DNA from: Streptomyces sp. CB02261 | GTDB taxonomy: Bacteria; Actinomycetota; Actinomycetes; Streptomycetales; Streptomycetaceae | NCBI RefSeq assembly: GCF_001905665.1 | Contig: NZ_LIVX01000003.1 | Coordinates: 319,478 to 383,477, forward strand | Direction of reading: 5' to 3' | Length of the DNA: 64,000 nt | The notes under the pieces: model-generated | Told to the model about the DNA's origin: nothing | Databases searched by the model: none | The model's input: only the letters and a program-made list of their open reading frames with translations | Part shown: positions 8,105-16,317 of the stretch, one piece after another | Layout: each line of letters starts with the position of its first letter | Position numbering within the stretch: position 1 is the first letter of the stretch | Translations under genes and position numbers: made by a program

Positions 8105-8703
8105 TGAACGCCAGCGACCAGCGCACCCCCACGGGCACGACCACGACCTCGGCGCGCCGCCGCATCCGGCGCCCGGCCGCTGTCGGCGCCCTCCTTCTCT
8201 GTCTCACCACTCTCGTGACGGGATGCTCCATGAACGACGCGGACGACCTCGGCTACACCCCGACGACCCTCGAGGTCGAACAGGCACGGACGCGCACCAA
8301 GGAGGTCTCCAGCGAGATCTTCGACATGATCGGCCTGCCCCAGGGCAAGACGACCCCGGGCGGCGCGAGCGCCTCCACCTGCGCGGAGGACCCCGAGCAC
8401 CTCTTCAGGATCCGCCATCCGTGGTCGGTGTACGACGTCTCCGAGGAGGAGCTGAAGCAGGGTTTCGAGCGGCTCCACCAGGCACTGCCCGCCAAGGGCT
8501 GGAAGGTCGTCTCGTACGGCCCGAACAACAGCGAGGCCAGGAGCCTGGAGCTCACGGCGGAGTCCGAGAAGGAGCACTTCGCCGTCAACGCCGAGCTGTG
8601 GGTCGGCAGCACCGACCCGAAGAAGAAGAACCTGATCGGCCTCACCGTCGTCTCCGGCTGCTTCCGGGCCCCCGAGGGGACGGACCTGAAGGGCCTGTAC
8701 TGA
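8104..8703 (+). CDS. Lipoprotein encoded with the DUF1023 hydrolase
   Basis: The 199-residue protein has an N-terminal Arg-rich segment, a hydrophobic helix and the lipobox LVTGCS (Cys near residue 42), so it should be anchored to the outside of the membrane. The mature part has two further Cys residues that could pair. It is translationally coupled to the hydrolase gene (TGATG). Its place as last gene of the cassette, before a strong terminator, suggests a dedicated partner: an adaptor, an inhibitor or an immunity-like protein. No characterised domain was recognised. Confidence 0.8.
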   Translation: MNASDQRTPTGTTTTSARRRIRRPAAVGALLLCLTTLVTGCSMNDADDLGYTPTTLEVEQARTRTKEVSSEIFDMIGLPQGKTTPGGASASTCAEDPEHLFRIRHPWSVYDVSEEELKQGFERLHQALPAKGWKVVSYGPNNSEARSLELTAESEKEHFAVNAELWVGSTDPKKKNLIGLTVVSGCFRAPEGTDLKGLY

Positions 8704-8745
8704 GGCGCGGTCGTCGTGTGAGGGAGGCGCGGTCGTCGTGTGAGG
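8702..8745. repeat. Two tandem copies of a 22 bp unit at the lipoprotein gene's stop
   Basis: GAGGCGCGGTCGTCGTGTGA(GG) occurs twice in a row (8702 and 8724). The first copy begins within the lipoprotein stop codon, so the segment just after the stop has been duplicated. The terminator follows directly. Confidence 0.85.
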
Positions 8746-8776
8746 GGGCCCGGGGCACATGCCCCGGGCCCTTTTT
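8746..8776 (+). terminator. Strong intrinsic terminator of the hydrolase cassette
   Basis: GGGCCCGGGGC (8746-8756) and GCCCCGGGCCC (8761-8771) form a perfect 11 bp stem with a 4-base ACAT loop, followed by TTTTT. It lies 43 bases after the lipoprotein stop. Confidence 0.95.
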
Positions 8777-8819
8777 CTGCGGCTCGTGTCACAGATGACC
8801 GGATAGGGGTTGCTCTTAT

Positions 8820-8867
8820 TACCGGTGGGTAGCATCATCGTAGAGAAGCGTGGGCTACTCACCGGTA
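8820..8867. promoter_or_regulatory. Inverted-repeat operator upstream of the FadE5-like gene
   Basis: TACCGGTGGGTAGC (8820-8833) is repeated in inverted orientation as GCTACTCACCGGTA (8854-8867) with one mismatch, the arms being 20 bp apart. Each arm contains the palindrome ACCGGT. The region lies 67-114 bp before the start codon, after the previous terminator, and overlaps the only AT-containing promoter-like stretch (TTGCTC near 8809). A TetR-family lipid regulator would be a natural ligand, but none is encoded nearby. Confidence 0.5.
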
Positions 8868-8933
8868 GTACGAGCACGACCACGTCCGCGTACCAGGACA
8901 TCCGCCTCCCCGAGCCTTAACGGAGCCGTCGCC

Positions 8934-10763
8934 ATGGGGCACTACAAGTCGAATCTCCGCGACATCGAGTTCAACCTCTTCGAGGTCCTCGGCCGCGACA
9001 AGGTGTACGGCACCGGGCCGTTCGAGGAGATGGACGTCGAGACCGCCAAGAGCATCCTCGACGAGATCCGCCGCCTCGCCGAGAACGAGCTCGCGGAGTC
9101 CTTCGCCGACGCCGACCGCAACCCGCCGGTCTTCGACCCCGAGACCAACACCGCCCCCGTACCGGCCACCTTCAAGAAGTCGTACAACGCCTTCATGGAG
9201 TCCGAGTACTGGCGCCTCGGCATCCCCGAGGAGATCGGCGGCACCGTCTCCCCCCGCTCCCTGATCTGGGCCTACGCCGAGCTGCTCCTCGGCTCGAACC
9301 CGGCCATCTGGATGTACTCCTCCGGCCCGGCCTTCGCCGGCATCCTCTACACCGAGGGCAACGAGGCGCAGAAGAAGGCCGCCCAGATCGCCGTCGAGAA
9401 GCGCTGGGGCTCCACCATGGTCCTCACCGAGCCCGACGCAGGCTCGGACGTCGGCGCCGGCCGCACCAAGGCCACCCAGCAGGAGGACGGCTCCTGGCAC
9501 ATCGAGGGCGTCAAGCGCTTCATCACCTCCGGTGAGCACGACATGGAGGAGAACATCCTCCACTACGTCCTCGCCCGCCCCGAGGGCGCCGGCCCCGGCA
9601 CCAAGGGCCTCTCCCTCTTCCTCGTCCCGAAGTACGAGTTCGACTGGGAGACCGGCGAGCTCGGCGCCCGCAACGGCGTCTACGCCACCAACGTCGAGCA
9701 CAAGATGGGCCTCAAGGCCTCCAACACGTGCGAGATGACCTTCGGCGACAAGCACCCCGCCAAGGGCTGGCTCATCGGCGACAAGCACGACGGCATCCGC
9801 CAGATGTTCCTCATCATCGAGTTCGCCCGCATGATGGTCGGCACGAAGGCGATCTCCACCCTCTCCACGGGCTACCTCAACGCCCTGGAGTACGCCAAGG
9901 AGCGCGTCCAGGGCACCGACCTGGCCAACTTCATGGACAAGGCCGCGCCCAAGGTCACCATCACGCACCACCCCGACGTCCGCCGCTCGCTCATGACGCA
10001 GAAGGCGTACGCCGAGGGCATGCGCTCCCTCGTCCTCTACACCGCCACCGTGCAGGACGAGATCGCGATCAAGGAAGCGGCCGGCGAGGACGCCAAGGCA
10101 CTCCACGGCCTCAACGACCTGCTGCTCCCGATCGTCAAGGGATACGGCTCCGAGAAGGGCTACGAGCAGCTCGCGCAGTCGCTCCAGACCTTCGGCGGCT
10201 CCGGCTTCCTCCAGGAGTACCCGATCGAGCAGTACATCCGGGACGCCAAGATCGACACCCTCTACGAGGGCACCACCGCCATCCAGGGCCAGGACTTCTT
10301 CTTCCGGAAGATCGTCCGCGACCAGGGCGCCTCCCTGAACGCGCTGTCCGAGGAGATCAAGAAGTTCCTCGCGGTCGGCACCGGCGGCGACGACCTGGCC
10401 GACGCCCGCGACGCGCTCGCCAAGGCCGCCGTCGACCTCGAAGGCATCGTCGGCACGATGATCACCGACCTCACCGCCACCGGCGAGGACGTCAAGAACA
10501 TCTACAAGGTCGGCCTCAACACCACCCGCCTGCTGCTCGCCTCCGGCGACGTCGTCGTCGGCTACCTGCTGCTGCGCGGCGCGGCCGTCGCCGCCGAGAA
10601 GCTGGCCGCCGGCGCGACCGGCAAGGACGTCGCGTTCTACCAGGGCAAGATCGCGGCCGCGAAGTTCTTCGCCGCCAACGTCCTGCCCGGCGTCACCACC
10701 GAGCGCGCCCTCGCCGAGGCCGTCGACGGCTCGCTGATGGACCTGGACGAGGCCGCGTTCTAA
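8934..10763 (+). CDS. fadE: Acyl-CoA dehydrogenase, FadE5-like
   Basis: The 609-residue protein has the long form of the acyl-CoA dehydrogenase fold. Its N-terminus ([18 protein letters not shown]) resembles mycobacterial FadE5. FAD/substrate motifs are present ([13 protein letters not shown], then the middle beta-domain), and the catalytic Glu is in [12 protein letters not shown]. Beyond about residue 480 comes an extra C-terminal helical domain typical of this class. FadE5 enzymes catalyse the first, FAD-linked step of fatty acid beta-oxidation with broad chain-length tolerance. The ATG at 8934 has CGGAG upstream. The gene is monocistronic between two terminators, and the inverted repeat at 8820-8867 is the probable control site. 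Confidence 0.93.
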   Translation: MGHYKSNLRDIEFNLFEVLGRDKVYGTGPFEEMDVETAKSILDEIRRLAENELAESFADADRNPPVFDPETNTAPVPATFKKSYNAFMESEYWRLGIPEEIGGTVSPRSLIWAYAELLLGSNPAIWMYSSGPAFAGILYTEGNEAQKKAAQIAVEKRWGSTMVLTEPDAGSDVGAGRTKATQQEDGSWHIEGVKRFITSGEHDMEENILHYVLARPEGAGPGTKGLSLFLVPKYEFDWETGELGARNGVYATNVEHKMGLKASNTCEMTFGDKHPAKGWLIGDKHDGIRQMFLIIEFARMMVGTKAISTLSTGYLNALEYAKERVQGTDLANFMDKAAPKVTITHHPDVRRSLMTQKAYAEGMRSLVLYTATVQDEIAIKEAAGEDAKALHGLNDLLLPIVKGYGSEKGYEQLAQSLQTFGGSGFLQEYPIEQYIRDAKIDTLYEGTTAIQGQDFFFRKIVRDQGASLNALSEEIKKFLAVGTGGDDLADARDALAKAAVDLEGIVGTMITDLTATGEDVKNIYKVGLNTTRLLLASGDVVVGYLLLRGAAVAAEKLAAGATGKDVAFYQGKIAAAKFFAANVLPGVTTERALAEAVDGSLMDLDEAAF

Positions 10764-10784
10764 GACGCGCCCCCGTCCTTGCAG

Positions 10785-10828
10785 GAACGGCCCGTCCCCG
10801 GGGAGGGGGGCGGGCCGTTCTGTTTTTT
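10785..10828 (+). terminator. Intrinsic terminator after fadE
   Basis: GAACGGCCCGTCCCC (10785-10799) pairs with GGGGGCGGGCCGTTC (10806-10820) in a 15 bp stem with one G-U pair. A run of T follows (TGTTTTTT). It starts 21 bases after the fadE stop. Confidence 0.93.
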
Positions 10829-10829
10829 C

Positions 10830-10844
10830 GGGGGGGGGGGGGGG
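10830..10844. repeat. Homopolymer run of 15 G
   Basis: Fifteen consecutive G bases follow directly after the T-run of the fadE terminator. They are non-coding, about 120 bp before the next start codon. Such runs are prone to slippage and to sequencing error. Confidence 0.9.
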
Positions 10845-10964
10845 CTCGGCTCGCCGGTCCCGGGGGTGGACGCGACCGGGCCCATCGGGAGGCGGGGGCC
10901 AGGGGGGGCCGCGGGCGGCGGTCCCCTGCCGTTCCCACGGAGCCCCGCTGCGTAAGGTTGGGCC

Positions 10965-12272
10965 ATGAGCAGCGCAGCTTCCCGTCCCGCCGCCGGTCCC
11001 TTCGACCGCGGACACACCGACGACCTCATGGCCTTCCTGGCGGCCTCGCCGTCGCCGTACCACGCGGTCGCGAGCGCCGCCGAACGGCTCGAGAAGGCCG
11101 GTTTCCGGCAGGTCGAGGAAACAGCGGCGTGGGACGGGACGCACGGCGGGAAGTACGTGATCCGCGGCGGTGCCCTCATCGCCTGGTACGTGCCGGAGGG
11201 CGCCGCCGCCCACACCCCGTACCGCATCGTCGGCGCCCACACCGACTCCCCGAACCTGCGCGTCAAGCCGCAGCCCGACATGGGCGCGCACGGCTGGCGG
11301 CAGGTCGCCGTCGAGATCTACGGCGGCGCGCTCCTCAACACCTGGCTGGACCGCGACCTCGGCCTCGCCGGACGCCTCACGCTCCGCGACGGCAGCCACC
11401 ACCTGGTCAACGTCGACCGGCCCCTGCTGCGCGTCCCCCAGCTCGCCATCCACCTCGACCGGGGCGCCAACGACGGCCTCAAGCTGGAGCGCCAGCGGCA
11501 CATGCAGCCCGTCTGGGGCACGGGTGACGTCCACGAGGGCGACCTGATCTCCTTCGTCGCCGGCGAGGCCGGGGTCGACGCCGAGGACGTCGCCGGCTGG
11601 GACCTGATGGTCCACTCCGTCGAGGCGCCCGCCTACCTCGGCCGTGACCGCGAGCTCCTGGCCGGGCCCCGCATGGACAACCTGCTCTCCGTCCACGCGG
11701 CCGTCGCCGCCCTCGCCTCCGTCGCGGGCCGCGACGACCTGCCGTACATCCCGGTCCTCGCCGCCTTCGACCACGAGGAGAACGGCTCCGAGGCCGACAC
11801 CGGCGCCCAGGGCCCCCTCCTCGGCAACGTCCTGGAGCGCTCCGTCTACGCACGCGGCGGCGCCTACGAGGACCGGGCGCGGGCCTTCGCCGGCACGGTC
11901 TGCCTCTCCTCCGACACCGGCCACGCCGTCCACCCCAACTACGGGGAGCGCCACGACCCGACGCACCGCCCGCGCGTCAACGGCGGCCCGATCCTCAAGG
12001 TGAACGTCAACCAGCGGTACGCCACCGACGGCGGCGGCCGGGCCCTGTTCGCCGCCGCCTGCGAGAAGGCCGGGGTGCCCTGGCAGTCGTTCGTCTCCAA
12101 CAACGACATGCCCTGCGGCACCACCATCGGCCCGATCACCGCCGCCCGCCACGGCATCACGACCGTCGACATCGGCGTCGCGATCCTCTCCATGCACAGC
12201 GCCCGCGAACTCTGCGGCGCCGAGGACCCGTTCCTCCTCGCGAACGCCCTCGTCGCCTTCCTGGAGGGCTGA
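10965..12272 (+). CDS. M18 family aminopeptidase
   Basis: The 435-residue protein matches the length and motif order of M18 (aspartyl aminopeptidase-type) enzymes. GAHTDSPNLRVKP supplies the first metal His/Asp, DHEENGSE the catalytic Glu pair near residue 265, and the C-terminal segment SMHSARELCG the last His ligand. These are cytosolic dodecameric di-zinc peptidases that remove N-terminal residues from peptides. There is no signal peptide. The ATG at 10965 is preceded by a weak AAGG. It is the first gene after the fadE terminator and is followed at 53 bp by a small gene on the same strand. Confidence 0.92.
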   Translation: MSSAASRPAAGPFDRGHTDDLMAFLAASPSPYHAVASAAERLEKAGFRQVEETAAWDGTHGGKYVIRGGALIAWYVPEGAAAHTPYRIVGAHTDSPNLRVKPQPDMGAHGWRQVAVEIYGGALLNTWLDRDLGLAGRLTLRDGSHHLVNVDRPLLRVPQLAIHLDRGANDGLKLERQRHMQPVWGTGDVHEGDLISFVAGEAGVDAEDVAGWDLMVHSVEAPAYLGRDRELLAGPRMDNLLSVHAAVAALASVAGRDDLPYIPVLAAFDHEENGSEADTGAQGPLLGNVLERSVYARGGAYEDRARAFAGTVCLSSDTGHAVHPNYGERHDPTHRPRVNGGPILKVNVNQRYATDGGGRALFAAACEKAGVPWQSFVSNNDMPCGTTIGPITAARHGITTVDIGVAILSMHSARELCGAEDPFLLANALVAFLEG

Positions 12273-12325
12273 CCCCGGCCTTCGGCGAAACATCCGCGAA
12301 AGGGCCCGCCTGACACCGTCGCCCC

Positions 12326-12670
12326 ATGCACCGTCATGAGGGCCCGCCCCGGAAGAAGTTCGTCCTGTCCCTGACCGCCGCCGCGCTGTTCGGCACGGCG
12401 CTGGCCTGGGGACTGATCGACCGATACGACGACCGGCCGCCGTGGGGCACGGACATCGCGTACGAGGGGGGTTACGTCCTGGCCTCCCGGATCCGCGGGT
12501 ACGACGTGGACGGGACGCGGACGAGGGCGCTGCTCGACGGCGAGTGCGCGCTCATGGAACGGCAGGGCCTCGGCGGCGCCCGGTCCGTCCACGATCCGGC
12601 GGCCTGGGTGGCCGGGTGCCTGGACGGGGCCGCGGGGCGCCCGTCCAGGAACCAGGGGATCGTCAGATGA
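12326..12670 (+). CDS. Small membrane-anchored hypothetical protein
   Basis: The 114-residue protein has a basic N-terminus (MHRHEGPPRKK), one hydrophobic segment (about 12-29) and a polar remainder with two Cys residues. It is probably membrane-anchored with its C-terminus outside. No known domain was recognised. Its TGA (12668-12670) directly abuts the stop codon of the convergent NHL gene (12671-12673), leaving no spacer. It may be co-transcribed with the aminopeptidase gene. Codon use is normal for the window, which supports it as a real gene. Confidence 0.65.
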   Translation: MHRHEGPPRKKFVLSLTAAALFGTALAWGLIDRYDDRPPWGTDIAYEGGYVLASRIRGYDVDGTRTRALLDGECALMERQGLGGARSVHDPAAWVAGCLDGAAGRPSRNQGIVR

Positions 12671-14479
12671 TCAGGCGTCCAGGCCCGCGAGGATCAGGGG
12701 CAGGCGGGTCACGCCCGTCTCCGTGACCTTCACCGGAACGCCCCAGTCCTGCTGGTGGACGTGGCAGGCCGGGTACTCGTTCGACGGGTCGTCGTCGCAG
12801 GACGCGGCCATCGCCGAGACGTGCAGGACGCCCTCGGTGACCTCCGGGTTCAGGTCGAGCTCCCGGAAGAGGTCCGTGCCCGTGCCCTCGCCGCCGAGCA
12901 GCAGCTCCGGCGGGGTCGAGGAGACCAGGAGCCGGGTCGAGGGGCCGTAGCGGTCGTCGAGCTTCTGGCCCGTCGGGGCCTGGAAGACGACGTCCAGGCG
13001 GAGCCGGCCCGGGGCGACCTCGGTGGCCTCGCGCCGGGTGCGGTGCGCCACGGCGTCGACCTGGACGGCCTCCTCGGGGAGCCGCAGCCGGGTCAGCCGG
13101 TGCCGGGCGGACTCGACGACCACGATGTCGCCGTCGACGAGGACCGCGCCGCTGGGCTCACGCAGATCGGTGGCGAGGGTGGTGACCTCGCCGGTGGCCG
13201 GGTCGTAGCGGCGCAGGGCGTGGTTGTACGTGTCGCTGACGGCGACCGAGCCGTCGGGCAGGGCCGTGACGCCCAGCGGGTGCTGGAGCAGGGCCTGGCC
13301 GGCGTCCCCGTCGCGGTGACCGAAGTCGAAGAGGCCGGTGCCGACAGCGGTGTGGACGTGGCCGTCGCGGTCGATCCAGCGCAGGGCGCTGGTCTCGGCG
13401 TCGGCGATCCACAGCCGGTCCTCGGTGGCCGAGAGCCCCGACGGCTGCGCGAACCAGGCCTCGGCGGCGGGCCCGTCGACGAGCCCCTCGTTCGTCGTCC
13501 CGGCCGCGACCTCGACGGTCCCGCTCTCCGGGTCGTACGTCCACAGCTGGTGGACGCCCGCCATGGCGATCCACACCCTGCCCTGCCACCAGCCCACGTC
13601 CCACGGCGAGGACAGGTCGACCTCCAGGGCGGGCCCGGAGGTGGCGGACCCCTGCCACCACTGCCTACCGGTGCCGGCGACCCGTTCGATCGTCCCGGTC
13701 GCGGGGTCGAAGACGCGGAGGGAGTGGTTCACGGTGTCGGCGACGACGATCCTGCCGTCGGGCAGCGCCGCGAGACCCTGCGGCTCGCGGAAGACGCCTT
13801 CCCCGATGCGCCGTACGACGGTCTCGCCGTCGGCCGCCAGCTCCACGAGCTGGTGCCGGGTCGTGTCGGAGACGAGGAGGTTCCCCGAGGGCAGCAGGAT
13901 CGCCTTGCCGGGGAACCGCAGGTCGGTGGCGACGGGCTCGGGCGCCACGTACGGCCCGTCGCCGCGCCGCAGCGTCCCCTTGGCGCCGTGCTCGGCCTCC
14001 AGCTCCTCGACGAGCGTCCGGATCGCGTTGGCGTGCCCCTCGCCGGCGTGCTGGGCGACGACGTACCCCTCGGGGTCGATCACGACGAGCGTCGGCCAGG
14101 CCCGCACGGCGTACTGCTTCCAGGTCGCGAGCTCGGGGTCGTCCAGTACGGGGTGGTGCACCTCGTACCGCTCGACGGCGTCGACGACGGCCTGGTGCTC
14201 GGCCTCGTGGACGAACTTCGGCGAGTGCACCCCGACGATCACGAGCGTGTCGCGGTGCTTCTCCTCCAGTTCGCGCAGCTCGTCGAGGACGTGCAGGCAG
14301 TTCACACAGCAGAAGGTCCAAAAATCAACGACAACGCACTTACCTCGCAGGTCGGCGAGGGTGAGTTCCTTGCCACCTGTGTTCAGCCAGCCGCCCTTGC
14401 CGATCAGCTCGGGGGCACGGACACGGGCAGGTCGCCGGGGGGCGGGCGCGGGGATGGGCGCCGGGGCAGCATCGTTCAT
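12671..14479 (-). CDS. Thioredoxin-like/NHL-repeat protein, 5' end supplied by an inserted element
   Basis: The 602-residue protein has an N-terminal thioredoxin-like domain (about 20-170) with the redox motif WTFCCVNC, and an NHL beta-propeller (about 180-480) of repeated FREPQGLAALPDGRI-type blades. It ends in a short beta-rich domain; the layout resembles NHLRC2. The first ~50 codons look foreign. An original copy of the same 5' end lies 2.0 kb away at 16322-16474, separated by a serine integrase gene. At the junction (14322-14340) the codons GTT-GTC-GTT-GAT-TTT are unusually A/T-ending for this genome. The reading frame is intact, so the gene was repaired rather than destroyed by the insertion. 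The ATG at 14479 has GAAGG upstream. The function is probably redox-linked. Confidence 0.9.
   Translation of the reverse strand: MNDAAPAPIPAPAPRRPARVRAPELIGKGGWLNTGGKELTLADLRGKCVVVDFWTFCCVNCLHVLDELRELEEKHRDTLVIVGVHSPKFVHEAEHQAVVDAVERYEVHHPVLDDPELATWKQYAVRAWPTLVVIDPEGYVVAQHAGEGHANAIRTLVEELEAEHGAKGTLRRGDGPYVAPEPVATDLRFPGKAILLPSGNLLVSDTTRHQLVELAADGETVVRRIGEGVFREPQGLAALPDGRIVVADTVNHSLRVFDPATGTIERVAGTGRQWWQGSATSGPALEVDLSSPWDVGWWQGRVWIAMAGVHQLWTYDPESGTVEVAAGTTNEGLVDGPAAEAWFAQPSGLSATEDRLWIADAETSALRWIDRDGHVHTAVGTGLFDFGHRDGDAGQALLQHPLGVTALPDGSVAVSDTYNHALRRYDPATGEVTTLATDLREPSGAVLVDGDIVVVESARHRLTRLRLPEEAVQVDAVAHRTRREATEVAPGRLRLDVVFQAPTGQKLDDRYGPSTRLLVSSTPPELLLGGEGTGTDLFRELDLNPEVTEGVLHVSAMAASCDDDPSNEYPACHVHQQDWGVPVKVTETGVTRLPLILAGLDA
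14322..14340 (-). other. attL junction of the serine-integrase element
   Basis: Chromosomal NHL coding sequence (left, encoding FWTFCCVNC) meets the element here. The shared AAATC core is at 14322-14326 and the element arm GACAA at 14330-14334. The exact crossover dinucleotide, probably within the core, cannot be fixed without the empty site. Confidence 0.65.
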
Positions 14480-14734
14480 CCTTCAAGCTTGCCACCCACC
14501 TGTGAAGGCGGGATCACGCCCACACGAAGCGCCTCCCCTGGGCATACGTTCCAGCACACGGCGCGCACCTACGGCTTCGGTGTAGCCGTAGGTCTGGATC
14601 AGGCCCGGCATCCAACTGACTCTCCCCTGCGGGGGACTCGTCGGTCGGAGTGTCGGGATGATGCCGAGGAAAAGAGGTAACCGGGTGAGAGCGTCACTTC
14701 GTCACCCCTGTCCGCTGCGCGCTCGCCTTGGTGC
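14480..14734. other. Element region between integrase and the replacement 5' end
   Basis: No credible gene is seen in these 255 bp. On the minus strand they would form the new promoter/leader of the NHL gene, ending in GAAGG just before the ATG. They contain the 9 bp hairpin at 14567-14593 and a smaller CCCC-TGC-GGGG hairpin near 14624. Local GC is lower than in neighbouring chromosomal spacers. Confidence 0.5.
14567..14593 (-). terminator. Hairpin downstream of the integrase gene
   Basis: ACCTACGGC and GCCGTAGGT form a perfect 9 bp stem with a 9-base loop, about 140 bp after the integrase stop and 88 bp before the NHL start. There is no T-run. It may end integrase transcription before the repaired target gene, or act on the NHL leader. 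Confidence 0.45.
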
Positions 14735-16285
14735 TCAGGCAGGAGTGTCGCTTGCCGCCAGCTGTGCCCAATGGATCTGGATGCGTTGCGCGGGGATGAT
14801 GCGCTGCCCGCGCACTCCCTTGCTCACCTCCACGCGGTCTACGGCGAGCGACAGCCGTTCGCGCCGGTCCTCGTTCGTCGCGTCCGTCCATGCCTCGCGC
14901 AAGGTGACGCCATCGAGCATGGGAGACACGTCCACGGAGGGCAGGGGGAGCCTGTGGAGATCGCCGCGGAGGCCGTCGATACGTCCCCTCAGACGCCCTG
15001 AGAGCCGGTTGTAGCGTTCCACGGCTGTCGCGCCACTGAACTCGCCACGCACATAGCGTGCATCCTCCAGATCAGCCAGGCGTGCTTCCTCGTCCTGGAT
15101 CTCCGCAGTGAGGGCATCACGTTTCGCGAAGGTCTCCGGGTCCACACGGTGCACCCAGCGATCTGCGATCGCGACAAGCAGCGGATCGTCCGGTTCGAGC
15201 GCCGGAAGCTTGGTGAGGAACTGTTCGGTCACATACTGATCCACCGCATCAGCCAGCGCTGACGCTCCGATGCACTGGTTGCCCGCGCGACGGGCCATGC
15301 ACTGATAGCTGCCGCCCACACGGTGCATCCGGCGACCGCAGCCAGGAACCGCGCAATAGACAAGTCCTGTGAGCAGCGCCGTCCCCTCGGGCTTCGGGCG
15401 CCGCTTTCCCGCGTGCACGAACGTTCTGGATTCCAGTGTCCGGATGATCCGTTCACGCTCTTCGACCGTGATGATCCCCTCGCCGATCTCAACCGTGTCA
15501 AGGGTCTCGGGATCGCGGTACGGAAAGACCCTGCCCGTGTACTTCCGCTCGCCGTCGTCCGTCTCAACGGTCTCGGTCTCCGGCATCAGACCGGCGAAGG
15601 CCGGTGAACGCAGGAGCTGCATGATGCTGGCCGCATTCCACTGCCCGCCCCTGGGCGACAGGATCTCGTACTCGTTGAGGAGTCGGGCAATCTTGACCAA
15701 CGAGGTCCCGGCGAGCGCTTCATCCGCGATCAGGCGGGCGTAGACGGCATGCGCCGGGTCGTGGACAAGCTTCTTGGTCTTCGGGTCGATGAGCAGCCCA
15801 TAGGGAGACTGTCCGCCGATCCACTGGCCCTTGCTACGGAGGTAGCGCTTGGCGTGGCCGACGCGCGTACCGAGATTCTTCGATTCGGACCGGGCGAGCT
15901 CAGCGAGCATCGCGACGACCATGCGCTCTGAGTCGTTCGAGGTGTCGAGACCGTCCAGGACAGAGACGATACGGCCGCCGGCCTTCTCGATTTCGTCCAG
16001 CAGCTTGCCCACCTCGCCGATGCCCTTGCGGGAAAGACGGTCCAGTTTCCAGACGATCAACGTGCCGACGACGCCCGCTGTAACCGCCGCCAGCGCGGCA
16101 TCGAAGCCCTTGCGCTCAACGGTCTTGTAGCCAGAGCGCCCTCTGTCCAGGTGGACCTTGCGGACGGTCAGTCCGTTGCGTTCGGCCCAGGCACGGCAGT
16201 CGGCTTCCTGCCGTTCGATTGCGGTCTTGCCGTCACGGTCGAGAGACAGGCGGAGGTATAGGTCACAGATCGTGGCTTGGTGCAC
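14735..16285 (-). CDS. Large serine recombinase (phage-type integrase)
   Basis: The 516-residue protein has an N-terminal resolvase domain with catalytic Ser14 (YLRLSLDRDG) and the conserved WKLDRLSR Arg motif. A recombinase domain follows (about 160-270: SPYGLLIDP, LLRSPAFAG), then a zinc ribbon with Cys pairs CAVPGC and QCMARRAGNQC, and a coiled-coil segment (about 385-430). This is the full layout of an active integrase, with no frameshift. It would cut and join attP and attB with a 2 bp overhang, without host factors. The GTG start at 16285 lies about 50 bp from the right junction, the usual int-next-to-attP arrangement. No excisionase (recombination directionality factor) gene is present in the element. 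Confidence 0.95.
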   Translation of the reverse strand: MHQATICDLYLRLSLDRDGKTAIERQEADCRAWAERNGLTVRKVHLDRGRSGYKTVERKGFDAALAAVTAGVVGTLIVWKLDRLSRKGIGEVGKLLDEIEKAGGRIVSVLDGLDTSNDSERMVVAMLAELARSESKNLGTRVGHAKRYLRSKGQWIGGQSPYGLLIDPKTKKLVHDPAHAVYARLIADEALAGTSLVKIARLLNEYEILSPRGGQWNAASIMQLLRSPAFAGLMPETETVETDDGERKYTGRVFPYRDPETLDTVEIGEGIITVEERERIIRTLESRTFVHAGKRRPKPEGTALLTGLVYCAVPGCGRRMHRVGGSYQCMARRAGNQCIGASALADAVDQYVTEQFLTKLPALEPDDPLLVAIADRWVHRVDPETFAKRDALTAEIQDEEARLADLEDARYVRGEFSGATAVERYNRLSGRLRGRIDGLRGDLHRLPLPSVDVSPMLDGVTLREAWTDATNEDRRERLSLAVDRVEVSKGVRGQRIIPAQRIQIHWAQLAASDTPA

Positions 16286-16302
16286 ACACTGAGTGTGACC
16301 AA
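16277..16302. promoter_or_regulatory. Palindrome overlapping the integrase start codon
   Basis: TTGGT, CACACT, G, AGTGTG and ACCAA make an inverted repeat (16277-16302) interrupted by 3 unpaired bases. It covers the integrase GTG and could be an operator or a leader hairpin that limits integrase expression. Confidence 0.5.
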
Positions 16303-16317
16303 AGGTTCGGTGCCCTG

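Noticed and set aside
8859..12293. Very long minus-strand ORF (1144 codons) opposite fadE and the aminopeptidase gene
   Set aside because: It is an antisense shadow of two well-supported genes. High third-position GC keeps the opposite frame open, its composition is Val/Gly/Asp-rich, and no domain is recognisable.
14658..15014. Small plus-strand ORF inside the integrase element
   Set aside because: It overlaps the integrase gene antisense, has no ribosome binding site and no recognisable domain, so it is unlikely to be an excisionase.
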